Positions 1 to 9,593 of a DNA stretch of 64,000 bases are shown here, one piece after another. Made by a program: the position numbers and the translations under genes. Source of the DNA: Planctomycetota bacterium (GTDB lineage: Bacteria; Planctomycetota; Planctomycetia; Isosphaerales; Isosphaeraceae). The DNA lies in contig JAQGHR010000004.1 in assembly GCA_028291545.1 (NCBI GenBank), forward strand, positions 62,001-126,000. The letters are read 5' to 3'. The notes beneath the pieces were generated by a model. That model saw only the letters and a program-made list of their open reading frames with translations, was not told the DNA's origin and did not search any database. The first letter of the stretch is position 1. The number at the start of each line of letters is the position of its first letter.

Positions 1-1
1 G

Positions 2-187
2 ATCGAGGCGATGGACCCCATCGATCGGGACGTGCTATCGCTGAGGCACTTTGACGAGCGGAGCAACGACGAAGTTGCCCAGATCCTCGGAATCCCCAAG
101 GGAACGGCGAGCAAGCGATACGTTCGCGCGCTGACACGACTTCGGACGATACTTGAGCGCATTCCTGGCCTTATCGATTCAATCTGA
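2..187 (+). CDS. ECF RNA polymerase sigma factor, C-terminal end (partial)
   Basis: The window opens inside this gene; 61 codons remain before the TGA at 185-187. The visible protein has the sigma-70 region 4 helix-turn-helix pattern: a PIDRDVLSLRHFDE stretch followed by NDEVAQILGIPKGTASKRYV, which recognises the -35 element. The gene ends downstream of a TTG that opens the kinase frame and 40 bp before the kinase's likely ATG, so the two genes are probably cotranscribed. Planctomycetes are known to pair ECF sigma factors of this type with membrane Ser/Thr kinases (established knowledge), and the arrangement here suggests that the kinase controls this sigma factor. The N-terminal region 2 is outside the window, so the ECF group cannot be assigned. 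Confidence 0.9.
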   Translation: MEAMDPIDRDVLSLRHFDERSNDEVAQILGIPKGTASKRYVRALTRLRTILERIPGLIDSI

Positions 188-227
188 GCCGATCGCCCTG
201 ATCGGACGAACCGAGGAATTCGACGCC

Positions 228-1613
228 ATGAAGCCGGTTAGGCTCGTCGATGAGGACGAAAGAGACCCGATCGATCTGCTGGCCGAGCGGTACGCCGAGC
301 TATGCCGGCGAGGACACGCCCCCACCGTCGATGCGTTCACCGCGGGGCATCCCGATCAGGCCGATGCGCTCCGGTCGTTGCTACCCGCGGTCGCCTTCCT
401 GGAGCGCAGCAAGTTCATCTCTCGCTCCGGCAGCGCCGTCCCGTTGGCCGGCGTGGCTCCCGATCGATTGGGAGAGAATCGGATCGTTGGAGAACTCGGG
501 CGCGGCGGGATGGGGATCGTGTACGAGGCCGTCCAGGAACCTCTCGGTCGGCGGGTGGCCGTCAAGATCCTCCATCGCCACGCGCTGATGGACCCGAAGG
601 GTCGCCAACGCTTTCTTCGCGAAGCACGCGCCGTGGCTCGGATGCAGCATCCGAACATCGTCCCCATCTTCGGTGTTGGAGAGCACGAGGAGATTCCGTA
701 CTACGTGATGGGCCTGGTGGAGGGTACGGGACTGGACCGCGTCCTGGCGGCCGAGGGGGTGGGCATTGCGGAACGATCGTCATTCGAGATTCGAGCGCGG
801 GCGAAATGGGTCGCACGTCTCGGCCTGCAAGGGGCGGAGGCCCTCGCGTACGCGCACGACCTGGGCGTCCTGCATCGTGACATCAAGCCGGCCAACCTGC
901 TTCTGGACGATCGCGGGACACTCTGGCTGGCCGACTTCGGTCTGGCCAAGCTGGGCGGGGATCTTTCGTTGACGGGCACCTCGGAGCTTCCGGGCACCCT
1001 GCGCTATCTTGCCCCCGAATGCCTGGCGGGTGACGGAAACGAACAGAGTGACGTATATAGCCTGGGACTCACTCTTTACGAATTGTTGCTCGGGCATCCC
1101 GCGTTTGACGAGACGGATCGCGTCCGATTGCTCCGTCAGGTCCAGGAGAGCCGGCCGACCGCCCCTCGGGCGCTCCTTCCCGCGATCCCTCGTGACCTGG
1201 AGACGATCGTCTTGAAGGCGATTGCCCGGGAGCCGGCGGACCGATATCTGTCAGCCGACGCAGTCGTTCAGGATCTCCGCCTCTTCCTCGACGATCTCCC
1301 GATTCAGGCCCGGCGACCCTCTCTCGGCGAAAGATCGGTCCGTGTGGTCCGGCGGAACCCCCTGCCTGCCACGCTCGCGGCCACAACGTTGCTGTTCGGG
1401 CTGATCGCGGCTTACTTCCTCCGACTTTATATCATGGCGCCGCCCCCCCCTCGCCCGGGGGATCGCGAACCGCCTCGCCGACAAGGCCCTGGCCGGGGTC
1501 AACCTGATTTCGGGCCGGATCGGCCGCCTCCACCACCCTTCGGCGGCCGCCCGAACGGACCACCCCCCCGCCGATTTTTCCCTCCTCCCCCGCATATGCA
1601 CCGGCCGGAGTGA
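228..1613 (+). CDS. Membrane Ser/Thr protein kinase with proline-rich C-terminal tail
   Basis: A Hanks-type kinase of 461 aa. The catalytic domain spans roughly residues 80-350 with the glycine loop GRGGMGIVYEA (about 91-101), the ATP lysine in VAVKIL (K113), the catalytic HRDIKPANLL (D218), DFGLAK and an APE motif in LRYLAPE. One hydrophobic segment (about 380-400) follows, and the remaining 50-odd residues are almost only P, R, G and F with no recognisable sensor domain, which is short for planctomycete kinases that often carry WD40 or TPR sensors. I chose the ATG at 228 because GAGGA lies 10 bp upstream; an in-frame TTG at 153 would add 25 residues and overlap the sigma gene. Its likely partner is the preceding ECF sigma factor. 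Confidence 0.93.
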   Translation: MKPVRLVDEDERDPIDLLAERYAELCRRGHAPTVDAFTAGHPDQADALRSLLPAVAFLERSKFISRSGSAVPLAGVAPDRLGENRIVGELGRGGMGIVYEAVQEPLGRRVAVKILHRHALMDPKGRQRFLREARAVARMQHPNIVPIFGVGEHEEIPYYVMGLVEGTGLDRVLAAEGVGIAERSSFEIRARAKWVARLGLQGAEALAYAHDLGVLHRDIKPANLLLDDRGTLWLADFGLAKLGGDLSLTGTSELPGTLRYLAPECLAGDGNEQSDVYSLGLTLYELLLGHPAFDETDRVRLLRQVQESRPTAPRALLPAIPRDLETIVLKAIAREPADRYLSADAVVQDLRLFLDDLPIQARRPSLGERSVRVVRRNPLPATLAATTLLFGLIAAYFLRLYIMAPPPPRPGDREPPRRQGPGRGQPDFGPDRPPPPPFGGRPNGPPPRRFFPPPPHMHRPE

Positions 1614-1820
1614 TTCGTGAGGGGGCGTCTGCACTCCGAATCGCAGCGACCTCGGAAAGTTGACACAGCGGGCCGCCAAAAAATTTTGAAGAAATAATTC
1701 GGCCACCGGTCGACTGGGCGCGTCCCTGTGCGTTTCCTTGAGTAGTGACCTTGCTCGATGGTGGCGAGTCCGAAGTTGAGGACGCCCGAGCGGGGGACTC
1801 CACTCTCCTGGGGCCGGTCG

Positions 1821-2438
1821 ATGTCGATCCGTTCCGTATTCTTGCCTTGGTGGCGTAGCGCCGGGCTCTTGGTGGGCCTGGGCCTCTCCGGATTTCTTGC
1901 GTCGGCGGGAACTGCGCAGGAGCCGCCGGCGTCCTCCGATTCGAAAGTCGAGCGCGGTCGCGACGAGGCACCGCCCGCTCAGCTCGACGACGACGAAGAC
2001 GGACCTCGCGGACCCGGTCGTGGCGGCCCCCCGCCGCCGCCCCCGCCCCCACCCCCGCCGCCCCCCCCGGATCGGCTGTTCAATGCCCTCGATACGGACG
2101 GCGACGGGACACTCTCGGCCAAGGAAATCAAGAAGGCGACCGAGTCGCTGAAGGCCCTCGATGATGACAAGGACGGCAAGCTCTCTGAAAAAGAGCTCTT
2201 TCCCCCTCGTCCACGAGGCCGCCGTCCAGGTCCCGATGGGCCGCCCCCGGGTCAAGGACCTCGCGGCCGTGCCGGTGAAGGCCGCCCCGATGGCCCTCCC
2301 GGTGATGGGCCGCCTCCCCGAGGTCGCAGACCCGAAGTCGCTCCTCGCGGCGGGCCGGGCGCGCCTCCGAGTGATGGATCACGTCGCCGATCAGATGGTC
2401 CCCCGCCCCGTGGGCCCCGAGACGGGGAGGACCGTTGA
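1821..2438 (+). CDS. Exported EF-hand calcium-binding protein with polyproline tract
   Basis: A 205-aa protein with a signal peptide (hydrophobic residues about 13-30, ending near a TAQ site). After an acidic stretch comes an uninterrupted run of 14 prolines, then a pair of EF-hand loops, DTDGDGTLSAKE and DDDKDGKLSEKE, with the calcium ligands in canonical positions. The C-terminal third is a P/G/R/D-rich low-complexity tail. An upstream in-frame ATG at 1758 would add 21 residues that do not look like a signal sequence, so I prefer 1821. A TTGACA at 1660-1665 in the upstream spacer could be a -35 box but has no convincing -10 partner. It probably binds calcium outside the cytoplasm; the partner is unknown. 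Confidence 0.8.
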   Translation: MSIRSVFLPWWRSAGLLVGLGLSGFLASAGTAQEPPASSDSKVERGRDEAPPAQLDDDEDGPRGPGRGGPPPPPPPPPPPPPPDRLFNALDTDGDGTLSAKEIKKATESLKALDDDKDGKLSEKELFPPRPRGRRPGPDGPPPGQGPRGRAGEGRPDGPPGDGPPPRGRRPEVAPRGGPGAPPSDGSRRRSDGPPPRGPRDGEDR

Positions 2439-2603
2439 CGACCAGGCGCGCCCCGAGTTGTGGGCGACGAGCCTCGTTCTCGTAGGTTGGTCGTTCGATG
2501 ATGAGCGCAACCTCGCCTGGCTGATTCTTGCGAAACCGGCGGGCCGCGTCGCGGCCCGCCGGAGTGAGGAAAACGCATCCGCGAATTGCCGGGGGGTTAC
2601 ACC

Positions 2604-3815
2604 ATGCCTCGAACGATCTCTGTGCGCCTCGCCGGTCTGCTCGGTTTAGGAATCCTCGCGGCCATGACCTACGGTCAAGGCCCTCCACCAGGTCCACCGA
2701 ATCCTCCAGGCCCGCCCCCTCTCGGGCGCCCGTACGATGGGTTGGGCAAGGACGCTCTTGACCATTTCAAGGTCGGTCAAGCGGCCTTCCTGGCCGAGGA
2801 CGATGTGCGCGGCGGCCTCGGACCGGTCTTCACCGAAAAGTCCTGCGTCGCCTGCCACGCCGGCCCGGCGATCGGTGGCAGCGGGAATCGCCTGGTGACG
2901 CGAATTGGTCGAATCACGGCCGGACAGTTTGACCCGATGATTGAATTCGGCGGGCCGTTGATCCAGGACCGTGGCATCGGCCGGTTCAACGGTGTGAAAT
3001 TCGAGGGCGAAGTCGTGCCCCGCGAGGCCAGGATTGTGGCTCGGCGGCGAACGGTGCCCCTGTTCGGGCTCGGACTGGTCGACGCGGTGCCGGATGACAC
3101 CTTCGTGGCGATCGCGCTGCAGGAGCAACAATTCAGTCCTCTCACGGCGGGTCGTCCAAGCCTGGTCGCCGATCCCATCACCGGCCAGCCTCGTGTCGGA
3201 AAGTTCGGCTGGAAAGCTCAGCAGTCGTCGCTTTTCGCATTCGCCGGAGACGCCTACCAGAACGAGATGGGCGTGACGACACCGACTTTCCCCAGCGAAA
3301 ATTGTCCCCAGGGAAACTGCAATCTCCTCGCCGCCAATCCGGCGAAGCTGAAACCCAATGATGCGGACGACGGGACCGTCCATCAACTCGCGGATTTCAT
3401 GACTCTCCTCGCGCCGCCGCCGCTGCCCAGAATCGGGCCTGTTGAAAACGCGGGCCAGGTTCTTTTCGGCAAGATCGGTTGCGCGGATTGCCACCGACCG
3501 ATCCTCCAGGCCGGTCCGAGCCCGATTGCGCCGCTCAACCATGCCCCCTTCGCCCCGTACTCGGACTTCCTCCTTCACGACATGGGGTCGCTGGGCGACG
3601 GGATCGTCCAGAACCAGGCTGGTCCGCGAGAGATGCGAACGGCGCCACTCTGGGGAATCCGGTTCGAACGTACGTTCCTGCACGACGGGCGTGCCCCCTC
3701 GATCGAGGCCGCGATCATCGCGCATGACGGCCAAGGGCGTGGGGCCAGGGATCGTTACATGGCCCTCACCAAGGCGCAAAGGGACCAATTCCTCGCTTTC
3801 CTCAACGCCTTGTGA
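2604..3815 (+). CDS. Di-heme oxidoreductase (DHOR/thiol oxidoreductase-like cytochrome c)
   Basis: A 403-aa exported cytochrome with a signal peptide (residues 1-24, cleavage near TYGQ) and a proline/glycine-rich linker (25-43). It has two covalent heme sites, CVACH at residues 81-85 and CADCH at 293-297, which is the layout of the di-heme oxidoreductase family (PF06537-like). Other family-typical stretches are GPVFTEKSC, RRRTVPLFGLGLVDAVPD and TAPLWGIRFERTFLHDGRA. The family resembles bacterial di-heme peroxidases; its physiological substrate is generally unknown. The ATG at 2604 begins a proper signal peptide; six extra codons upstream (ATG 2586) look spurious. The gene ends 75 bp before a strong terminator. 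Confidence 0.88.
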   Translation: MPRTISVRLAGLLGLGILAAMTYGQGPPPGPPNPPGPPPLGRPYDGLGKDALDHFKVGQAAFLAEDDVRGGLGPVFTEKSCVACHAGPAIGGSGNRLVTRIGRITAGQFDPMIEFGGPLIQDRGIGRFNGVKFEGEVVPREARIVARRRTVPLFGLGLVDAVPDDTFVAIALQEQQFSPLTAGRPSLVADPITGQPRVGKFGWKAQQSSLFAFAGDAYQNEMGVTTPTFPSENCPQGNCNLLAANPAKLKPNDADDGTVHQLADFMTLLAPPPLPRIGPVENAGQVLFGKIGCADCHRPILQAGPSPIAPLNHAPFAPYSDFLLHDMGSLGDGIVQNQAGPREMRTAPLWGIRFERTFLHDGRAPSIEAAIIAHDGQGRGARDRYMALTKAQRDQFLAFLNAL

Positions 3816-3890
3816 TCTGAGCGGGCTCGCCAGGATCTCGTGAAACTTCCCTTGAATCGTCGCGGAATTCTCGTGTAAGGATTCGAATAG

Positions 3891-3929
3891 GGACGGCGTT
3901 CCCCCAGACGGGGAATGCTGTCCTTTTTT
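3891..3929 (+). terminator. Intrinsic terminator after the di-heme oxidoreductase
   Basis: A 14-bp stem (3891-3904 pairing with 3910-3923, with two G-U pairs) closes a 5-nt loop and is followed directly by six T residues (3924-3929). This is a textbook rho-independent terminator for the preceding plus-strand unit and the clearest one in the window. Confidence 0.92.
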
Positions 3930-4038
3930 CATGATTCGAGCCCAAACAAACCTTGCACCACCAGACGCTCGAATCGATCCGCAAGGCAGAGTAGACTCGG
4001 CCATTCCCAGCCGCCTTCGACTCGTCGAGTGATGCGCC

Positions 4039-5469
4039 GTGAACATAATCCGCCCCGGTAGACTTGCCCTGACCCTGTTACTCATCGGCTCAAATTGGGC
4101 GTACGCCGAATCGCGGCCTCCAAATATCGTGATCATCTTCGCCGACGATCTCGGCTATGCCGATCTGGGCTGGTTCGGAGCGACGGGATTTGCCACACCG
4201 AACCTCGACCGCATGGCGCGCGAGGGGAGGAAGTTCACCAGCTTTCATGTCGCCCAGCCCGTTTGCTCGGCCTCGCGAGCGGGACTTCTGACGGGTTGTT
4301 ATCCGAACCGAATCGGCATCCACGGCGCACTCGGACCCGCTGCCTCGCATGGGATCTCGGACGGAGAAGTGACGCTCGCCCAGATGCTCAAGACCAAGGG
4401 ATACGCGACAGGGATGGCAGGCAAATGGCACCTCGGCCATCGCCGTCAATTCCTTCCTCTTCAGCACGGATTCGATGAATACCTGGGGCTTCCCTACTCG
4501 AACGATATGTGGCCGCACCACCCCGAAGCCAAACCCGGCTCCTACCCGCCTCTTCCGTTGATCGAGGGTGATTCTGTCATCGATCCGGACGTCTCCTCCG
4601 ACGATCAGCGCACGCTCACGACCCGATACACCGAGCGAGCCGTCTCGTTCATCGATCGCAACAAGAACAAGCCGTTCTTTTTCTATCTGGCCCATTCGAT
4701 GCCTCATGTGCCCTTGCATGTGAGCGACAAGTTTCGCGGGAAGTCGAAGCGAGGCGCCTACGGTGACGTCCTGATGGAGATCGATTGGTCGGTAGGAGAG
4801 GTGCTCAAGGCGATCAAGGCGAACGGCCTGGAGCGCGATACCCTCGTTATCTTCACGAGTGATAACGACCCCTGGCTGAGCTATGGCGATCACTCCGGAA
4901 GCGTGCTTCCCCTTCGCGAGGGCAAGGGCACGTCCTGGGAAGGGGGCGTTCGTGTCCCCTGCCTGATGCGATGGCCCGGACGAATCCCCGAGGGCACGGA
5001 CTGCGGCGCGATGCTCATGACGATCGACCTCCTCCCCACGATCGCCAAACTGGTCGATGCCAAGGTCCCGGACCACCGGATTGATGGCCTGGATGTCTGG
5101 TCCCTGATCGCCGGCCATCCCGCCGCGAAGAATCCACACGAGGCGTACCTTTTCTATTACGAACAGGATCAGCTTCAGGCGGTCGCGAGCGGCGACGGCC
5201 GCTGGAAACTACAACTCCCTCACACGTACCGCACCCTCGCGGGGCGGAGCGGTGGCCGTGACGGCGTCCCGGATCAATATGACCAACGGAAGATCACCCA
5301 GCCCGAACTCTATGACCTTCAGAACGATGTCAGCGAGACGACCGACATCGCGATGAAACACCCCGATGTGGTCCGGCGCCTCCTGAGCATCGCCGAGCAG
5401 GCCCGAGCAGACCTCGGTGACTCAATCGTCAAACGTCGCGGATCAGGCGTGCGCCCGGCCGGAAACTAG
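4039..5469 (+). CDS. Exported formylglycine-dependent sulfatase
   Basis: A 476-aa type I sulfatase. A signal peptide (residues 1-23) precedes [18 protein letters not shown], which holds the paired metal-binding aspartates (D36, D37). The active-site motif is [14 protein letters not shown]76 would be oxidised to formylglycine (C-X-A-X-R pattern). Further family signatures are KWHLGH and the C-terminal metal-ligand region [16 protein letters not shown], where family members usually read DNGP; here it is DNDP. The closest named type is arylsulfatase A-like, and the sulfated substrate cannot be told from sequence. The start is a GTG at 4039; no in-frame ATG gives a signal peptide. Followed by a PVC-type heme protein on the same strand. 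Confidence 0.93.
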   Translation: MNIIRPGRLALTLLLIGSNWAYAESRPPNIVIIFADDLGYADLGWFGATGFATPNLDRMAREGRKFTSFHVAQPVCSASRAGLLTGCYPNRIGIHGALGPAASHGISDGEVTLAQMLKTKGYATGMAGKWHLGHRRQFLPLQHGFDEYLGLPYSNDMWPHHPEAKPGSYPPLPLIEGDSVIDPDVSSDDQRTLTTRYTERAVSFIDRNKNKPFFFYLAHSMPHVPLHVSDKFRGKSKRGAYGDVLMEIDWSVGEVLKAIKANGLERDTLVIFTSDNDPWLSYGDHSGSVLPLREGKGTSWEGGVRVPCLMRWPGRIPEGTDCGAMLMTIDLLPTIAKLVDAKVPDHRIDGLDVWSLIAGHPAAKNPHEAYLFYYEQDQLQAVASGDGRWKLQLPHTYRTLAGRSGGRDGVPDQYDQRKITQPELYDLQNDVSETTDIAMKHPDVVRRLLSIAEQARADLGDSIVKRRGSGVRPAGN

Positions 5470-5612
5470 CGCCCTCAACCACAGATTCCGGCGAAAGTCG
5501 GACGGCATCCGCACCGATCGACTTGATTCGGGCGCGACGATCGACTATCTCTCGAAGCGAGATCGGAATCCCGGCGCCTCGACAGGCGTTTGTGGTCAAG
5601 GAGTCGAGGCGA

Positions 5613-8600
5613 ATGATGTCAGAGCGTTTATCTGCAAGACTGATTCTTCTGCTTGCGCCCTGCATGGTGGCCGCGGACGAGCCGAAGGGGCAGTCCGTAA
5701 CGCCGCACGCGAATACGGCCCCCGTTGCCTCATCGGAATCCGCCAGGCGCATGACCCTTCCCGAGGGCTTCACCGCCACGCTCTTCGCCGCCGAGCCCGA
5801 TGTCCATCAGCCCATCGCATTCACGATCGATGCCAGAGGCCGCCTCTGGGTGGTCGAGAACTACTCCTACCCGATCTGGCTTGGCGGCCCGCAAGGTCGG
5901 GATCGTATCCTGATCTTCGAGGACACCGACGGCGACGGGAAGCACGACAAACGCACGGTCTTCTGGGATAAGGGGAACAACGTCACGGGTATCGCCCTCG
6001 GGTTCGGCGGCGTCTACGTGTGCGCCACCCCGAACATGCTGTTCATCCCCGATAAGAATGGCGACGATGTTCCCGACGGTGAACCGGTCATCAAGCTTGA
6101 CGGCTGGGACACGAAAGCCCAGCACAACATGTTCAATGCACTGACCTGGGGACCGGACGGCTGGCTCTGGGGCTGCAATGGAATCCTCTCCAACTCGCGT
6201 GTCGGCAAGCCAGGCACACCGGACCATAAACGCGTACCGATTAATTGCGGCGTGTGGCGCTACCACCCCACGCGAGAGGTTTTCGAGGTCGTGGCGACCG
6301 GGACGACGAACCCCTGGGGTCTCGATTTCGATAGCCACGGCGAGGCGTTCATCACCAACTGCGTGATCCCTCACCTCTTCCGCGTCACTCCGGGCGCCCA
6401 CTACCAGCGCATGTTCGGACAGGACTTCAACCCGCATCTTTACGGCCTGATGGAAAGCTGCGCCGACCACGTCCATTGGGATACCGTTCAGATCTGGAGC
6501 GACATCCGCAAGCTCGGTGTGACCCCGACCACCGACCGCGCCGGCGGCGGCCACGCTCATGCCGGGGCGATGATTTACCTCGGCGACAACTGGCCCGACC
6601 GCTATCGAGACACGCTATTTACGTGCAATATCCACGGACACCGCGTAAATAACGACATCCTTGAACGTAAAGGCTCGGGCTACGTCGCCAAGCACGCTAA
6701 GGACTTTCTTCTCGCGAACGACGACTGGTTCCGTGGCCTGGAGATGAAATATGGTCCCGACGGGGCCGCCTACCTGACGGACTGGTCCGACACCGGGGAA
6801 TGCCACGAGAACGACGCCGACAACGCCCATCGGGAAAATGGCCGGATTTACAAGATCTCGTTTGGAAATCCCAAGCCGGTGAAGGTGGATCTCGCGCAGC
6901 TCTCGGACGAGGAACTCGTGCGGCTCCAGATCCACAAGAATGATTGGTACGCGCGAACGGCGAGGCGTCTCTTGCAGGAGCGCGCGGCGGCAGGCAAGTC
7001 GATGGAGGCCGTCCACACGGGATTGCGGGCGATCTTCGGATCGGATGACGAGGTGAGCCACAAGCTCCGCGCCTTGTGGACCTTGCACGCGACGGGCGGC
7101 CTGTCGCCGAAATCGGGTCCGGAGCTTCTCGCCCACAAGAACGAGTACGTCCGCTCCTGGGCGGTTCGTCTACTCGTCGACGAGAAATCGCCCGACCCGG
7201 AAGCCTTGCGGATCTTCCAGACGATGGCCGCTGTCGATCCGTCGCCTCTGGTCCGGCTCTCGCTGGCCTCGGCCTTGCAGCATCTTCCAATGGTCGGTCA
7301 TCCTCCGGCGGACACCGCGCGGTGGAATATTGCCAGTTCGCTCGCGGAGCACGCCGAAGACGCGAACGATGCGAGCCTACCGTTCATGGTCTGGTACGGG
7401 ATGGAGCCCCTGGTCGTTTCGGATCGGTCTCGCGCCGCGCGGCTGATGACAACCTTCAAGATCCCCATTTTGCGCCGGTACCTCGCCCGCCGCATCGTTC
7501 TGGCAGACGAGGAGCTTGCCCGGCCGGGTATGGGTCAAGGCTCCTTTGGTTTGGATCAACTGACCAGCCAGCTTGCCGATAGGGCCGATCCCGAGTATCG
7601 CCGCGACGTCCTCGCCGGCATGCTCGACGCCTTCCGAGGCCGGAAGCGCGTGGCGGCACCGCAAGGATGGGCCAAAGCGGCCGCCGTCCTGGAGAAGAGC
7701 ACCGACGCCGAAGTCCGCCTTCGCGCCACGCTCCTCTCCCTCGTCTTCGGTGACCCGAAAGCGGGAGAGACCCTCCAGGCGATCGTCGCCGACAAGGCCG
7801 CCCCCGAGGAGACCCGTCGTGCGGCGCTCCAGGCCGTCGTCGAGGCGAAGATCCCCGGACTCGCCCCGAAATTACGCGCCATGCTCGATGATCGAACCCT
7901 TCGAGGCCCCGTCCTTCGCGCCCTGGCGACCGTGCCGGACGAGGGGACGCCGAAGGTCATTACCGACCACTATCGCGAACTTTCGCCTGCGGAGCGCGAG
8001 GACGCAATCAACACGCTCGCCTCCCGCGCCGATTTCGCAATGAGCTTGCTCGACGCGATCGCCAGCGGAACCATCCCGCCGCGAGACCTCTCGGTCACGA
8101 CCGCCCGGCAATTGCAGGCACTCGGCAAACCGCTCATCACGGAACGTCTGGAGAAACTGTGGGGTTCGTCGCGACCGACCTCGAAGGAAAAGGTCGCGCT
8201 CATGGCCAGGTACAAGACTCTGGTTGCACCGGAGTCAGGTAAGGCCGCGGACCCCTCGCGCGGACGGCTCGTGTTCAATCGCACGTGCCTCCAATGCCAC
8301 AAGTTGTACGATGGGGGCGGGGACGTCGGCCCCAACCTGACGGGTTCCGACCGAGCGAGCATCGATTATATCCTGGAAAACGTCCTCGATCCGAGCGCAA
8401 CAGTCGCCCGCGAATACCGGCTCACGACGACCGCTCTCCATGATGGCCGCGTGATCTCCGGTATCATCCGAGAGCAGAACGACAAGACGGTGACGATCCA
8501 GACGGTCAACGAACGCATCGTCCTTCCGAGGGAAGAGATCGAGGCGTTTACCGAGTCGCCCGTCTCCATGATGCCCGAGGGTCTCCTGGAGAAGCTGACC

Positions 8601-8681
8601 TCCGAAGAACTCCGGGATCTCATCGCGTACCTCGCCTCGAAAAGCCAGGTGCCCGCGAGTGGACCGGCACAGGGCCGATGA
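5613..8681 (+). CDS. PVC-type heme-binding CxxCH protein (beta-propeller dehydrogenase-like, HEAT-like middle)
   Basis: A 1022-aa exported protein of the Pirellula/Verrucomicrobium heme-domain type. After the signal peptide, residues about 45-420 form a membrane-bound-dehydrogenase-like beta-propeller (starting near LPEGFTATLFAAEPDV and containing WGPDGWLWGCNG and GTTNPWGLDFD). The middle, about 430-850, is alpha-helical with HEAT-like repeats. The C-terminal heme domain has CLQCH (C892-H896) in GRLVFNRTCLQCHKLY, then DVGPNLTGSD and a conserved VLDPSATVAREY block. Two adjacent ATGs (5613, 5616) follow an AAGGAG ribosome site; an upstream in-frame ATG at 5523 would give a non-signal extension. 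The family likely oxidises sugars and passes electrons to its own heme, but the substrate is unproven. Confidence 0.88.
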   Translation: MMSERLSARLILLLAPCMVAADEPKGQSVTPHANTAPVASSESARRMTLPEGFTATLFAAEPDVHQPIAFTIDARGRLWVVENYSYPIWLGGPQGRDRILIFEDTDGDGKHDKRTVFWDKGNNVTGIALGFGGVYVCATPNMLFIPDKNGDDVPDGEPVIKLDGWDTKAQHNMFNALTWGPDGWLWGCNGILSNSRVGKPGTPDHKRVPINCGVWRYHPTREVFEVVATGTTNPWGLDFDSHGEAFITNCVIPHLFRVTPGAHYQRMFGQDFNPHLYGLMESCADHVHWDTVQIWSDIRKLGVTPTTDRAGGGHAHAGAMIYLGDNWPDRYRDTLFTCNIHGHRVNNDILERKGSGYVAKHAKDFLLANDDWFRGLEMKYGPDGAAYLTDWSDTGECHENDADNAHRENGRIYKISFGNPKPVKVDLAQLSDEELVRLQIHKNDWYARTARRLLQERAAAGKSMEAVHTGLRAIFGSDDEVSHKLRALWTLHATGGLSPKSGPELLAHKNEYVRSWAVRLLVDEKSPDPEALRIFQTMAAVDPSPLVRLSLASALQHLPMVGHPPADTARWNIASSLAEHAEDANDASLPFMVWYGMEPLVVSDRSRAARLMTTFKIPILRRYLARRIVLADEELARPGMGQGSFGLDQLTSQLADRADPEYRRDVLAGMLDAFRGRKRVAAPQGWAKAAAVLEKSTDAEVRLRATLLSLVFGDPKAGETLQAIVADKAAPEETRRAALQAVVEAKIPGLAPKLRAMLDDRTLRGPVLRALATVPDEGTPKVITDHYRELSPAEREDAINTLASRADFAMSLLDAIASGTIPPRDLSVTTARQLQALGKPLITERLEKLWGSSRPTSKEKVALMARYKTLVAPESGKAADPSRGRLVFNRTCLQCHKLYDGGGDVGPNLTGSDRASIDYILENVLDPSATVAREYRLTTTALHDGRVISGIIREQNDKTVTIQTVNERIVLPREEIEAFTESPVSMMPEGLLEKLTSEELRDLIAYLASKSQVPASGPAQGR

Positions 8682-8720
8682 TTTATCACGGACTTCTTCA
8701 CGCCATACGGAGAACCCCCG

Positions 8721-9593
8721 ATGGACGATTCCTCCGTGGTCAGGCGCCCGGCTGGGCCATTAACCGACCTGGATGACTGGGAATCGGCGCATGGGCCGAG
8801 CCCGCATTCGGACTCAGCATCGGTGCAGGGTGAGTTCCGAGATTACCGGACCAACGTTCGACCCGGCGTGATCGAGTTCTATCGGTTGAATCACAAATTT
8901 CAGACGCTCGACTTCGTGCTGGAAAAGAAGCGGGAGTATCTCGCCAGGACGAAGCGAACGATGAGCATCTGGCAGGCGATGGAGTTCCTGAATACGCTGG
9001 TCGACAACAGCGATCCCGACACCGACTTGTCGCAGATCGAGCACCTGATGCAGTGCGCCGAGGCGATTCGCGCGGACGGGCATCCGAGATGGATGATCCT
9101 CACCGGCCTGATCCACGACCTTGGGAAAATTCTTTGCCTGTTCGACGAGCCGCAGTGGGCGGTCGTCGGCGACACGTTTCCTGTCGGCTGCCGCTACTCC
9201 GAGAAGATCGTCTTCCCCGAATTCTTCGTCGAGAACCCCGATAGCCACGTGGCCGAATACCAGACACAGTGCGGGATTTACTCCGAGCACTGCGGGCTGG
9301 ATCAGGTCCAACTGTCATGGGGGCACGACGAGTACCTGTACCACGTGGTGAAGGATTATCTTCCCGCCGAAAGCCTCGCGATGATCCGCTATCATTCGTT
9401 TTACCCCGCGCACCGTGAAGGCGAATACCGTCACCTGATGACCGAGTCCGACGTGGCGATGTTGGAGTGGGTTCGGCGGTTCAACCCTTACGACCTGTAT
9501 TCGAAGGGACACGATCGGCCGGACGTGGGTGCGCTCACAACCTTCTATCAGGATCTCATCGCCGAGTTCTTCCCGCCGATGCTCTCGTGGTGA
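8721..9593 (+). CDS. myo-Inositol oxygenase (MIOX)
   Basis: A 290-aa protein, the same length as animal MIOX. It would cleave myo-inositol to D-glucuronate with O2 at a di-iron site (EC 1.13.99.1). All six iron ligands can be placed by alignment with mouse MIOX: H108 (in IEHLMQCAEAIR), H132 and D133 (LIHDLGK), H202 (WGHDEYLYH), H225 (RYHSFYPAHREG) and D258 (NPYDLYSKG). The YRTNVRPGVIEFYRLNH block and the C-terminal Trp are also typical. It is cytoplasmic with no signal peptide. The start ATG at 8721 follows GGAGAA. It lies 39 bp after the heme protein gene and 93 bp before the first PSD1 operon. MIOX is scattered and uncommon in bacteria; nearby uronate-type enzymes fit a role in inositol catabolism. 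Confidence 0.95.
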   Translation: MDDSSVVRRPAGPLTDLDDWESAHGPSPHSDSASVQGEFRDYRTNVRPGVIEFYRLNHKFQTLDFVLEKKREYLARTKRTMSIWQAMEFLNTLVDNSDPDTDLSQIEHLMQCAEAIRADGHPRWMILTGLIHDLGKILCLFDEPQWAVVGDTFPVGCRYSEKIVFPEFFVENPDSHVAEYQTQCGIYSEHCGLDQVQLSWGHDEYLYHVVKDYLPAESLAMIRYHSFYPAHREGEYRHLMTESDVAMLEWVRRFNPYDLYSKGHDRPDVGALTTFYQDLIAEFFPPMLSW

